A program made the position numbers and the translations under genes. 61,555 nt of DNA, taken from contig JAKARV010000012.1 in NCBI GenBank assembly GCA_021819205.1, positions 1-61,555 on the forward strand, read 5' to 3'. Source of the stretch: Actinomycetes bacterium. Its GTDB lineage: Bacteria > Actinomycetota > Acidimicrobiia > Acidimicrobiales > Acidimicrobiaceae. Below, one piece after another: positions 34,843-43,803 of this stretch (its first letter is position 1; every line of letters begins with the position of its first letter). The notes under the pieces are model-generated. The model was not told where the DNA came from, did no database searches, and worked only from the letters and a program-made list of their open reading frames with translations.

Positions 34843-35614
34843 CGACAATCCCTCCTGTCAGATAGGCGGCCACCACCGCTTCGTTCGCCCTCAGTTCGGA
34901 CATCGTCCCCTGGGCGAGCGTTCTCCCTACGGCAAGGACGATGACGTGGTCGCAGATGCGCTCGACGACCTCTAGGTTGTGCTCCACCATCAAGAAGGTG
35001 ATCCCAGCCTCTCTCAGCCGGAGAATGTGCTCCCCGATGTGCGAGATGAGCGCGGGGTTTATGCCGGCCATTGGCTCGTCGAGTATCAGCATGGTTGGAT
35101 CCGCCATCACCGATCGTGCCAGCTCGAGCAGGCGCTTCTGGCCCCCGCTCAGGTTCCGCGCGTACTCGTCGCGCATGGCATAGAGCCCGAAGTCTTCCAG
35201 GACGTCGAGGGCCTTGACCGCCAACTGGCGTTCTTGATTCCGGTAGCTGCGGTGTGCGAACAGTGCGTTAGCCAGCTTCTCTCCCCGCTGGTTTGACGGC
35301 GACACCATCAGGTTTTCGAGGACCGTCATTGCCGGGTACTCGCGCGAAATTTGAAAGGTCCGGATTAGCCCGCGCCGAGCGATCCGATGCGGAGCGAGAC
35401 TGGTAATCTCCTCGCCGCGGAAGCTGACGCGCCCCTCATCTGGCGCTATTGCGCCGCCGATAACTCCGACAACCGTCGACTTCCCAGCACCGTTCGGCCC
35501 GATCAGCGCGGTTACGGTTCCTTCGTCGACGCTGAATGCGGCTCCATCTACCGCCTGCACGCCACCAAAGGCCTTCTTGATGCCATCGACCTCCAGCAGT
35601 GGAGTGGCGTCCAT
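34823..35614 (-). CDS. livG: ABC transporter ATP-binding protein, LivG type
   Basis: 263 residues. Walker A is GPNGAGKSTVV, the LivG-specific block is RRGLIRTFQISREYPAMTVLEN, the signature is LSGGQKRLLELARS, Walker B is MLILDEPMAGINP, and the H-loop is MVEHNLEVV. It pairs with LivF on the cytoplasmic face of LivHM. GGAGG lies across the livM stop and the gap is 3 bp. Confidence 0.95.
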   Translation of the reverse strand: MDATPLLEVDGIKKAFGGVQAVDGAAFSVDEGTVTALIGPNGAGKSTVVGVIGGAIAPDEGRVSFRGEEITSLAPHRIARRGLIRTFQISREYPAMTVLENLMVSPSNQRGEKLANALFAHRSYRNQERQLAVKALDVLEDFGLYAMRDEYARNLSGGQKRLLELARSVMADPTMLILDEPMAGINPALISHIGEHILRLREAGITFLMVEHNLEVVERICDHVIVLAVGRTLAQGTMSELRANEAVVAAYLTGGIVDAGTAH

Positions 35615-35617
35615 CCT

Positions 35618-36625
35618 TTAGACCTCCTCCGCGACCGCTGTGGCCTTTTCGCCGAAGGGCCGCTCGGGAAGGCCCGGGAACTTTGCTTTGCGCTCTGGAA
35701 GCACCCCTTGGGGGCGGAACCGGAGTGTGAGGATGACAAGGGCGCCGATGCAGATATTCCGTACCTCCGGTATGAGGCTAGGATTGGAGGAGATGCTGGG
35801 TAGGAAACGGGTCGCCTCGTTGAAGACGACGGCCACCAGGAAGGAACCGATTACTGCCCCTCCGTTGCTTCCGACACCGCCGACGATAAGGGCGGCCCAG
35901 ACGACAAATGTCTCGCTGGTTCCCCATCCGGCTGGCGCCAGCGCGGTGATGTACCAGATCGTCAGCACCCCGCCGATGCCCACATAGATGGAGCCGATGA
36001 CCATCGCCATCATCCGGAGCTTGTAGGTGTTTTTGCCGTACGCCTCCGCAACTTCAAGGTCCTCGCGGGTTGCGCGCATCGCTCGGCCAAGGGGGGAGTT
36101 GCGCAGCCTGTTGGCGGCTACCCAGAGGATGACCATGATCACGGCAGCGAAACCCAGGAAGAAGAGCGAATAGCTGTTGGGGTTGAGGTTCAGCACCCCG
36201 TTCAAGGGTTGGGGAACGCCAACCAAACCCTCGAAGCCGTCGAAAATCTTGGTGTTGTTGCCAACCAGTCCATAGATGATCGACCCGGCGGCCAGCGTCA
36301 CGATGGCGAGGTAATCGCTGCGAAGCCTTCGCAGCGCTATGAGCCCTATTGCACAGCCGACCAGCCCTGCTGCGGTCGCCCCGATAAGCATCGCAACCGG
36401 CCACGGCAAGGAGAGCCCAAGGATGTAGAAGATCTGCGACCCCGGCTGCTCGGGGCCGAGCGACGCCACGCCAGCCATGTAGCCACCGATAGCCATGAAG
36501 GTTATAACCGTAAAATCGAGGATCCCGGCGTATCCAAACTGGATGTTCAGCCCAATGCTCAGGATGTTGTAAATACAGAAGTAGACCCCGAGGGTAGCGA
36601 TGTAACCTACGATGATTCCCGTCAT
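35618..36625 (-). CDS. livM: ABC transporter permease, LivM type
   Basis: 335 residues with about nine membrane helices. Typical blocks are NILSIGLNIQFGYAGILDF at the N terminus and NRLRNSPLGRAMRATREDLEVAEAYG (the cytoplasmic coupling loop). ATG at 36625 has AAGGAGG five bases upstream; the frame extends 24 bases further without a site. The livH stop lies 10 bp upstream. Confidence 0.93.
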   Translation of the reverse strand: MTGIIVGYIATLGVYFCIYNILSIGLNIQFGYAGILDFTVITFMAIGGYMAGVASLGPEQPGSQIFYILGLSLPWPVAMLIGATAAGLVGCAIGLIALRRLRSDYLAIVTLAAGSIIYGLVGNNTKIFDGFEGLVGVPQPLNGVLNLNPNSYSLFFLGFAAVIMVILWVAANRLRNSPLGRAMRATREDLEVAEAYGKNTYKLRMMAMVIGSIYVGIGGVLTIWYITALAPAGWGTSETFVVWAALIVGGVGSNGGAVIGSFLVAVVFNEATRFLPSISSNPSLIPEVRNICIGALVILTLRFRPQGVLPERKAKFPGLPERPFGEKATAVAEEV

Positions 36626-36635
36626 CCTCGCCTCC

Positions 36636-37511
36636 TTAAGCCTTGCCAAGCACGTTGAAGAGCCCTTGCGGACGGAGCAGCAAGATCAGCACCAAGACCG
36701 CAAATGCCACGTCGAGGCTGTAGGCCGAAGAGATGACCAGGGTCGAGAGGTTGATGGCAATGCCGATGATGACGGCGCCGAGCATCGCTCCGTAGATCTT
36801 CCCAATTCCTCCCAGGATCACGGCGGCGAAGATCACAAAGAGGAACGTGTTGCCGGAAAACACCTGGAACTCGACGGTGTTCAAGGCGAGCGTGATCCCT
36901 CCCAAACCGGCCAGGCATCCAGTTATGAACCAAGTCCAGAGCGTCGTTGCCTGCGTGTCGATCCCGCTCGCCATCGCCAGGGTCTTGTTGTCCGACATCG
37001 CTCTCATGGCCTTTCCCAGTTGGCTTCTGGTGAGCAGCAGGTGGACGCCGCTCAAGGCGACGATCGCGACTAAGACCACGCCGAGCTGCGCGGGGGTGAC
37101 GTTGAATGGTCCCAGCCGCAGCGGGTTTCCGAGGGCGACCGAGTAGCGGTCAAAGCCCACCCCCCAGATCGCCTGCTCAAGGTTGAGCAGGATTAGCGAT
37201 AGGCCGAAGGTCACTATGAGCAGGAAAAAACCGCTGGTGCCCCGCTTGACGAATCGTTCCAGGATCAACAGGTCGACGGCTACCGCCACCAGTCCAGAGA
37301 CCAGCACTCCAACCAAGGCGGCCAAGACGAACGGGAGGTGGAGCGAGGTGCTGGCCGTGTAGGTGACGAACATTCCTACGGCGAGGAACGACCCGTAGGC
37401 AAAATTCACGTAATTCGTGACTCCGAACTGGAGGCTTAGCCCCACCGAGGCGAGAGAGAGCACGGCAGCAGTCACCACCCCAAAGCCGAGCGTTAGCAGG
37501 AACAGGCTCAT
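36636..37511 (-). CDS. livH: ABC transporter permease, LivH type
   Basis: 291 residues with about eight membrane helices (SVGLSLQFGVTNYVNFAYGS near the N terminus; the coupling loop SQLGKAMRAMSDNKTLAMASG; VIFAAVILGGIGKIYGAMLG). First gene of the livHMGF-binding protein operon, divergent from a CitA-like kinase. AAGGGGAAG precedes the ATG. Confidence 0.94.
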   Translation of the reverse strand: MSLFLLTLGFGVVTAAVLSLASVGLSLQFGVTNYVNFAYGSFLAVGMFVTYTASTSLHLPFVLAALVGVLVSGLVAVAVDLLILERFVKRGTSGFFLLIVTFGLSLILLNLEQAIWGVGFDRYSVALGNPLRLGPFNVTPAQLGVVLVAIVALSGVHLLLTRSQLGKAMRAMSDNKTLAMASGIDTQATTLWTWFITGCLAGLGGITLALNTVEFQVFSGNTFLFVIFAAVILGGIGKIYGAMLGAVIIGIAINLSTLVISSAYSLDVAFAVLVLILLLRPQGLFNVLGKA

Positions 37512-37643
37512 CTTCCCCCTTTGTCCAACCCCGTTGGCTTTCTAGGAGTAAAAGCCATAGCCCCCAAGCTTTGACGCAAAAGAAGCTGATTGGCTTCTTT
37601 TACCTGCTTTTGCTCATTTTGCTCATCGGCGTTTTAAGGGATG

Positions 37644-37673
37644 TTGGCCGCCAAGTCCAAACCTCGGTACAAT
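37644..37673 (+). promoter_or_regulatory. Candidate promoter of the CitA-like kinase gene
   Basis: TTGGCC (37644-37649) and TACAAT (37668-37673) are separated by 18 bp. They would start transcription near 37680, just ahead of the ATG at 37691. This supports the shorter protein start over the TTG at 37571. Confidence 0.45.
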
Positions 37674-37690
37674 CGGGCAGGGGGATCGGG

Positions 37691-39265
37691 ATGAGTGTGA
37701 CCAGAGGTGGGGCGATGACGCTCACTGCGCGCCTGGTGGCGATCCAGGGGGTGATACTGCTCGGTACCGTTTTGATCGGCGTGTCCTGGCTGGCGCTAGG
37801 CGGCCAGCGCACTGCCAATTCAACGAGGCGCATAACGCAATCCATTGCGGCGGCTGTCGCTTCTTCTCCGGATCTATCCCCGACAGAAGGGGAGGGCAAT
37901 GCGCTCAGATCAATGCTCGTGAGGATTGTTGCTCAATCGAACGCGGTCGCCGCGGCGGTACTCAATCGAGCTGGCGTCGCGACGGAGGTTGCCGGAAGCG
38001 TGCGCAGCGGCCAGATATTTTCCGCTGCCGCCGGCTATCGGAGCTACATCGGCCCTGTCTCCGGTTATCCGGCAAATCTCGTGTTTGTCATCAAGCCCTT
38101 TACCCGAGGGAACGTGCGGGGATATGTCTTAATCGCTATGCGCATTTCTGCTGGGTTTGCTGCGGTCATGGCGACCGTTGCCCGCGCGATTGAGGCGGTC
38201 TTGCTCGCTCTCGTGGTAGGAGGGGTGGCGACGTGGGCCACCGGGAGATGGGTTAGGAGACAGACGTTTGGGTTGGAGCTCGACGGGCTCACCAGGCTCA
38301 TTCAAGAACAAGAGGCTATGTTCCACGGGATTCAGGAGGGCGTTGTTGGGCTGGACCAGCAGGGGAGGCTGCTCTTCGCGAACGAGGAAGCACAACGGTT
38401 GCTGTGCCTGCCGCGAAGGCATGTCAACCGCCCTGCAGCTGTACTCATACCGGCGGGGCGGCTGCAGGCGGTGGTGCTTGGGGAGATCGAGGGGAGGGAC
38501 TTGGTAGTCGTCCACCAGGACAGAATCCTCTTGATCAACCGGCACCCGGTAGAGGTCGAAGGCAGGTTTCTCGGTTACGTCGTGACGCTGAACGACCGAA
38601 CTGAAGCCGAGGCAATTCTACGGGAGTTGGACGGCATGCTTGGGTTGACCGAAGCGCTGCGCGCGCAGGCCCACGACTTCTCCAATCGGATGCACACCAT
38701 CGTTGGCCTGATCGAGTTGGGTGCCACCCGAGAAGCTGTGGAGTTTGCCACCGACCTGGTCATGAGGGATACGACCCTTATGGATCGGCTCTCCTCCGAA
38801 ATCGGAAACCCCGTCGCAGTCGCGCTCTTGCTAGCCAAAGCCGCGGTGGCGGCCGAACGCAACGTCAAATTCCTTCTTGGCCCGAGCGTCAAGCTCCCCG
38901 AAGACCTGCCAAACGCGAACGACCTGGTTACGGTCATCGGCAATCTTCTCGACAACGCGATCGATGCCGCACAGCCGGGTGATTGCCCATGGGTGGAGGT
39001 GCGATTCTCGAGGAATGGTGCGAACCTCACGGTGGAGGTGGCAGACTCGGGCCCTGGAGTCCCGGTGGAGCATCTACAAGAGATCTTTGTCGATGGCTAC
39101 TCGACGAAGCCGGCAAGACACTCGATGAGAAGGGGGCTCGGTTTGGCCATGGTGCGGCAGCTCGTGGCGCGCTACGGAGGGTCAATAGCGGTGAGCAGGG
39201 AGACAGGAGCTGTATTCACGGTCTTCCTCCCCTCGGTATTCCCGGAGTGCTTTGACCATGTCTGA
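37691..39265 (+). CDS. CitA/DcuS-type membrane histidine kinase
   Basis: 524 residues. There are two membrane helices (about 14-34 and 155-180) around an extracytoplasmic sensor domain. A PAS domain follows (MFHGIQEGVVGLDQQGRLLF). The SpoOB-like DHp has phospho-acceptor His328 in ALRAQAHDFSNRMHTIVGLIE, and the ATPase has N box NLLDNAIDAA and G box RRGLGLAMVRQLV. This class senses organic acids outside the cell. ATG at 37691 follows AGGGGGATCGGG; ATG 37715 is an alternative. It overlaps its regulator gene by 8 bases. Divergence from livHMGF suggests that importer as target. Confidence 0.92.
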   Translation: MSVTRGGAMTLTARLVAIQGVILLGTVLIGVSWLALGGQRTANSTRRITQSIAAAVASSPDLSPTEGEGNALRSMLVRIVAQSNAVAAAVLNRAGVATEVAGSVRSGQIFSAAAGYRSYIGPVSGYPANLVFVIKPFTRGNVRGYVLIAMRISAGFAAVMATVARAIEAVLLALVVGGVATWATGRWVRRQTFGLELDGLTRLIQEQEAMFHGIQEGVVGLDQQGRLLFANEEAQRLLCLPRRHVNRPAAVLIPAGRLQAVVLGEIEGRDLVVVHQDRILLINRHPVEVEGRFLGYVVTLNDRTEAEAILRELDGMLGLTEALRAQAHDFSNRMHTIVGLIELGATREAVEFATDLVMRDTTLMDRLSSEIGNPVAVALLLAKAAVAAERNVKFLLGPSVKLPEDLPNANDLVTVIGNLLDNAIDAAQPGDCPWVEVRFSRNGANLTVEVADSGPGVPVEHLQEIFVDGYSTKPARHSMRRGLGLAMVRQLVARYGGSIAVSRETGAVFTVFLPSVFPECFDHV

Positions 39266-39956
39266 GGCGCGAGCGGGTTTGTCCACTTCGGACCTTTCGG
39301 TAGTAGTGGTAGACGACGACTTTCGGGTGGCCGCACTGCACCGAGCAGTGGTAGAGCGGGTTGCCGGGTTCAGGGTCGTCGGTGAAGCGCATTCGGGAAG
39401 CGAGGCACTTGCTCTTGCGAAAGAGTTCGCGCCTGATCTCGTTCTCCTAGATCTGTATCTCCCGGATCTACCTGGCCTGGAGGCGCTCAGACGGTTGAGG
39501 CAAGTGGTGGATCCGCTTGACGTGATCGTGATCACCGCGGCGAAAGACGTTGCGAGCGTCACCGAAGCCGTCCGGAAGGGTGCCATGCACTACCTGGTGA
39601 AGCCGTTTCCTCCTTCGGTATTGGAGGAACGCCTGGCTTCTTACCTAGCCATGCGCCGGAAGCTGACGACGATCTGCGAGGCTGGCCAGGCCGAAGTCGA
39701 CGAGGTCTACGCCGCATTGAGGATTAATGTCGAGCGCGCCCTTCCAAAGGGGCACTCCCCGGAGACTCTGAGGATTATTCTCGAGACTCTGCGATCGACT
39801 ACCGAAGAACTCTCCGCTGATGAAGTGGCAAAGCGCTCCGGTGTGAGCAGGGCAACTTCTCAGCGATACCTTTCGTTCCTTTCCCGCGTTGGCCGCATCG
39901 ATCTGGTGCTTCGATACGGTTCAGGGCGTCCTGAGCACCGCTACCGCTGGCCGTAG
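39258..39956 (+). CDS. CitB/DcuR-type response regulator
   Basis: 232 residues. The receiver has D19-D21, phospho-acceptor Asp65 (VLLDLYLPDLPG) and Lys in YLVKPFPPS. The C-terminal helix-turn-helix (SADEVAKRSGVSRATSQRYL) is of the CitB type. It is coupled to the CitA-like kinase. An ATG at 39258 is chosen over a TTG two codons earlier. Confidence 0.92.
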   Translation: MSEARAGLSTSDLSVVVVDDDFRVAALHRAVVERVAGFRVVGEAHSGSEALALAKEFAPDLVLLDLYLPDLPGLEALRRLRQVVDPLDVIVITAAKDVASVTEAVRKGAMHYLVKPFPPSVLEERLASYLAMRRKLTTICEAGQAEVDEVYAALRINVERALPKGHSPETLRIILETLRSTTEELSADEVAKRSGVSRATSQRYLSFLSRVGRIDLVLRYGSGRPEHRYRWP

Positions 39957-40885
39957 CCAAACTCGGCTGAAAGAGAGGTAGAGCGGCCGACCCCGGGGAC
40001 GATAGAGTGGGGCGACCCCGCCAACTTGGCGGAGACGGGATCGAGGGTAACTCAAATTTCCCGCCGATTTGAAAGATTAAACCAAACTCGGTTCCAGTGT
40101 CGGCGCTGGCAAGTGACACGCGACTTTCGCCCGCGGGCCGCCGTCATCGCCGTGCATCGGTGGGGAAGTTTTAGCGAACCTTTATCCAATAGAACCGCGA
40201 ACTTTCGGCACTCTGTGGATGGTCAAAACTCTTCACTCTTTGTCTCCGCTTTGGCCATTGCCATTCAATAGCGAACGCCGTTTGCCGATAGGGCAAGCTC
40301 TCGCCACGGGATTCATGCCTAGTCGAAAAATAAGGGGTATGAAGCGTGCTTTCTGCTTCAAAACGGTTTGATTTACGTTTTCGACTCAGTGATATAGTTG
40401 GCGCTACTGGGAGATTCAGAAGCTGTTCAACATATGTTGTGGCAATTTCGGATGGCAAACCAGTGATTGGGGGTAGCAAGGCTGTCGCGTTGACACCGAG
40501 TACTGCAGCGCTGACTGAACCCGAAATGTTCAAGACGGTCGGCGGGTACGAGGTGGCTTCGGCACCGGTTGAGTGGCGAGGTTGCCAATGACAAGACGGT
40601 CGCTCAAAGAAGCAGTGCTGCGTGCGAGTCTTTGACGTCGTTTACCCGGAATAAGCGATAAGGGAGTGGCAAGCACGCCGCGCTTGCGGCGCGCGAGCGA
40701 TCGGTCTCGCAGATGGAATCATTGCTGTTGGCTTGGCGCCTCACCTTACCGTGTTTTGGTTTGTGCGCAGGCGGTTCATGACAGAGAGGAGGCGCAAAGA
40801 TGCACGCTGGGCCAATCCTGGCTTCGCCGACAAGCTCGAATAGCGGTGGCTTCCCTCGAGTATCGAGTGGAGCGGCCGTTTGGCG
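39957..40885. other. Long leader region, AT-richer segment
   Basis: About 930 bases with no supported gene. The part from 40170 to 40450 is AT-richer than its surroundings. A plausible promoter (TTGATT 40368-40373, TATAGT 40392-40397, spacing 18) reads towards the c-di-GMP protein. After it, GGCAAACCAGTGATTGGGGG (40454-40473) and GTAGCAAGGCT weakly recall the GEMM-I c-di-GMP riboswitch core. Open frames here have no recognisable domain. Confidence 0.4.
40368..40397 (+). promoter_or_regulatory. Candidate promoter upstream of the first c-di-GMP protein
   Basis: TTGATT and TATAGT with 18-bp spacing, about 650 bp before the GGDEF/HD-GYP start. The transcript would carry a long leader including the riboswitch-like segment and the small coupled ORF. 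Confidence 0.4.
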
Positions 40886-41053
40886 ATGGTCTGGGGTTTC
40901 TCCCACACCTGTCTTGCTGGATGCTTTTTTGCCGTCTCCACCCCTGGGGATATTTTCGGGCGGTTGGGCAGCCAGTTGCCGGCAAGCCTCATCGCCGCGA
41001 TCGCCAGCGAAGTGGTAGTGCCGGTGTCAGAGCCGCCGATGGGGGCGTCATGA
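40886..41053 (+). CDS. Possible 55-residue membrane peptide coupled to the c-di-GMP protein
   Basis: An ATG at 40886 opens a frame (MVWGFSHTCLAGCFFAVSTP, then QLPASLIAAIASEVVVPV) that stops with TGA overlapping the ATG of the GGDEF/HD-GYP gene (ATGA). The first 20 residues are hydrophobic with two Cys. No clear ribosome binding site and no family was recognised. The coupling geometry is the main support; it may be only a leader for translational coupling. Confidence 0.35.
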   Translation: MVWGFSHTCLAGCFFAVSTPGDIFGRLGSQLPASLIAAIASEVVVPVSEPPMGAS

Positions 41054-43692
41054 TCGGCGTTCGCCAGCTCATCTTCAAAATCATTTTCGGCGGCGCGGAG
41101 GTCGATTCCGAGTTTTCGCTCCGGGAGCTGGAAAAGACGATCTGGCCTGGGCGTTTCGCGCTGGCCAGCGTTGTCTTCCTTGGATATTTTATCGGAAGCC
41201 CCGGCAGGGAGATCTTCCCGCTGGGAGTGGTTGCCGGTGCCTACATCGCTGCGTACGTACTGCTGAGAACTGCCAAAATTGGATGCCCAGCCTTCTCCAC
41301 TTTGCTGGTTGTGCTGGATGTCGCGGCAATATCCGTTGCGGTTGGGTTGTCGGGCGGAGCTGCCAGCGTTTTTGCCTTGCTCTACGCCTTTCCGGTGGTG
41401 GTGATTGCGATTTTGCGCGGAGTCTGGAGCGGTGCCGGCCTTGCGACCGTTGCCGCGCTGTTCTACCTGCTGGCATCGGGGGCCGGCCGCCTTCTCGTAT
41501 CCGGCGAGGCACACGCAGTTGCGCTTTTGGCGCTGATCTACGGGTTGGCAGCGCTAGCGGGGGTAGTCCACAACCGAATCCAGCGCGATCAACTTGATCT
41601 CAGCGCCAGCCTGATCCAGCTCCACCGAGGGATCGCCTCCTTCATGGACGGCAAGTCCATCGCATACGTGCTGAAGCGCGGCCTGGAGCTTGGGGTCGAG
41701 GCGACCGGGGCTTCGCAGGGCGCAGTCGCGATCTGGAGCGAAGACCGCCAATGGTTGCATCTCTACACCTTGGGCCTGGAGCAAGAGGCGGCTGCCGCCA
41801 TTTTTGCAGCCCAAGATGCCATCCCCCGCAACGGGCGCTTCGCGCCGTATCGGCTTTCGAGGAGTGTCCAACCCGCCGGAACCGCGAAAGCGCCTTTCGA
41901 CTCCCTGTACGTTCCCATGCCCGAACTCGGCGAGTGGCAAGGTGCATTTTGCTTTACCGATCCGGTCGGAAAGCCCGGCTTCAGCCTTCGGAACGGGCAG
42001 ATCGCGCGGTTGCTCGCCGTCCGGATCGCCACCGCGGTCACCCACCAAAGAGCCATCGAGGAGCGGTTGCTGGTTCACGACCGGCTGCTCCAAATACTGG
42101 TAGCCATCAGCGACTCCAGGGAGCGCGCCCCAGCCGGCCACTCGGAGCGGGTCAGCCGCTTTGCCCGGTTGATCGGCGAGACGCTTGGCCTCGCCGGAGA
42201 AGAGTTGGAGCAAGTTGCCGTAGCCGGCCTTCTCCATGACATCGGCAAGATAGGTGTCGCCGACGAGATCCTTGCAAAGCCTGGAGTCCTCGACGATGAC
42301 CAGCGTGCGATTATCATGACCCATTCCCAGATCGCCGAGGCGATAGTGGCCCGTGCGGGGCCGCTTGCACGGGTGTCGCCGATCTTGCGCGGCCATCACG
42401 AGCGCTGGGACGGGCGTGGATACCCTGACGGCCTGGCCAGAGAGGAGATACCGCTGGGAGCCCGGATTGTTGCGGTCGCCGATTCATTGGAATCGATGCT
42501 CATTGACCGTCCCCATCGGGTGCGGATGAGCATGGTTGCGGCCCTGGGCGAGATCCAGCGCCGGTCTGGAACCCAGTTTGATCCGGCGGTGGCGGCGGCT
42601 TCGCTCAAGGTGGTCGCCGAAACGGATGGCGCATCTTCGAAGTCGGGGTCGGTGGCGGCAAAGGTCACGTTGCCGGAAGTAAACGCGATGGCCCAGTCGG
42701 CGCGGTGGCGGCTGTTTACCCAGTTGGCCAGCGAGATCGATATCTTGCTCGACCTGCCGGAGCTTGGCGATCGCCTGCTCGACCTTCTCTGTGGAGAACT
42801 CGAGGTCAGCGGGGCGTCGCTTTTTGTGATGGAGTCGGACCCAGTTTTGCTCCGGGTTGTCGCGAGGCATGGGCCCGCGGTATTTCTCCACCTTGGCGAC
42901 GCGTTGTCCCCTGGTCAAGGGATCCCGTGGATCGCAGTGGAAGGGGGTGAGACACTTACGGTTTCCGATGTGTCTACTCATCCAAACTACTTGGGCATTG
43001 GCGATGCACCGGCTAGGGCGGCGGTCTACGTCCCGCTCCGCTCAACCTCCGGCATTCGTGGGGTCATCGTCCTTTATCGAGAGCTTGGACATACTTTTGA
43101 TCAACACGAGATGGCCTATCTGGATGCGCTCGCGGTTCCGATCGCCGAGCTGATTACCATCTCCGAACTCCACGCCAGGGCGAGCAAGGCGGCGATAACC
43201 GACTCGCTTACCGGCGCATCAAGCCGTTCGTTCGGTTTCGAGCGACTCCGTATCGCCTGCGCCAACTCCGAGCGTACCCAAACCGTGTGTGCCGTCGTCA
43301 TGCTTGATTTGGATGGCTTCAAGGAGGTGAACGACCAGTACGGCCACCGCACTGGAGACGAGGTACTCAGGGTGTCGGTCGGGAGCTTGAAGAGCCAGCT
43401 GCGGTCGGGTGACACGCTCGCCCGATATGGAGGTGACGAGTTCATGATGATTCTCGAAGACACTGCCGAGATTGACGTTATGGCTCTGGTGGATCGGATA
43501 TCCCGGAGCGGACACGGCCTTGCGGCCGCGGTAGACGGGGTTGCGGTCAACGTTCCCAGTTGGTCTGCTGGCTTTGCAATCTACCCTGATGATGGGCAGG
43601 AACCCGACGATCTGGTTCGGGTTGCCGATGCCCGGCTCTACACCGTGAAGAACTCCCGGCGGCCAGGAAAGATCGATGGGCCGGTGGAGTAG
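41050..43692 (+). CDS. Membrane GAF/HD-GYP/GAF/GGDEF c-di-GMP enzyme, paralog 1
   Basis: 880 residues from the ATG at 41050; a longer open frame from 40666 is not used. The N-terminal 170 residues hold about six membrane helices, then a GAF-like domain. The HD-GYP phosphodiesterase domain has HD at 396-397 (LLHDIGKIG) and GYP at 457-459 (GHHERWDGRGYPDGL). A second GAF domain follows (HLGDALSPGQGIPWIAVE). The GGDEF cyclase domain has the GGDEF motif intact at 794-798, with an RSGD inhibitory site five residues upstream. Both opposing activities look catalytically intact. It is very similar over its whole length to the gene at 58370. Confidence 0.93.
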   Translation: MIGVRQLIFKIIFGGAEVDSEFSLRELEKTIWPGRFALASVVFLGYFIGSPGREIFPLGVVAGAYIAAYVLLRTAKIGCPAFSTLLVVLDVAAISVAVGLSGGAASVFALLYAFPVVVIAILRGVWSGAGLATVAALFYLLASGAGRLLVSGEAHAVALLALIYGLAALAGVVHNRIQRDQLDLSASLIQLHRGIASFMDGKSIAYVLKRGLELGVEATGASQGAVAIWSEDRQWLHLYTLGLEQEAAAAIFAAQDAIPRNGRFAPYRLSRSVQPAGTAKAPFDSLYVPMPELGEWQGAFCFTDPVGKPGFSLRNGQIARLLAVRIATAVTHQRAIEERLLVHDRLLQILVAISDSRERAPAGHSERVSRFARLIGETLGLAGEELEQVAVAGLLHDIGKIGVADEILAKPGVLDDDQRAIIMTHSQIAEAIVARAGPLARVSPILRGHHERWDGRGYPDGLAREEIPLGARIVAVADSLESMLIDRPHRVRMSMVAALGEIQRRSGTQFDPAVAAASLKVVAETDGASSKSGSVAAKVTLPEVNAMAQSARWRLFTQLASEIDILLDLPELGDRLLDLLCGELEVSGASLFVMESDPVLLRVVARHGPAVFLHLGDALSPGQGIPWIAVEGGETLTVSDVSTHPNYLGIGDAPARAAVYVPLRSTSGIRGVIVLYRELGHTFDQHEMAYLDALAVPIAELITISELHARASKAAITDSLTGASSRSFGFERLRIACANSERTQTVCAVVMLDLDGFKEVNDQYGHRTGDEVLRVSVGSLKSQLRSGDTLARYGGDEFMMILEDTAEIDVMALVDRISRSGHGLAAAVDGVAVNVPSWSAGFAIYPDDGQEPDDLVRVADARLYTVKNSRRPGKIDGPVE

Positions 43693-43803
43693 GCGCCGGT
43701 AAACGCCGCCGCGAGCTTGGACTATTGCGAAGCGGCGGCTCGCATTGGAGCTTCGGAAGTAAAGCATTCCGGGTTCTTGCCGATGGGTGATCAGGAAAAC
43801 ACT

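Noticed and set aside
40666-41049. 128-codon N-terminal extension of the first c-di-GMP protein
   Set aside because: The extension is Arg/Trp-rich and lacks resemblance to the paralog; the ATG at 41050 matches the homologous start region.
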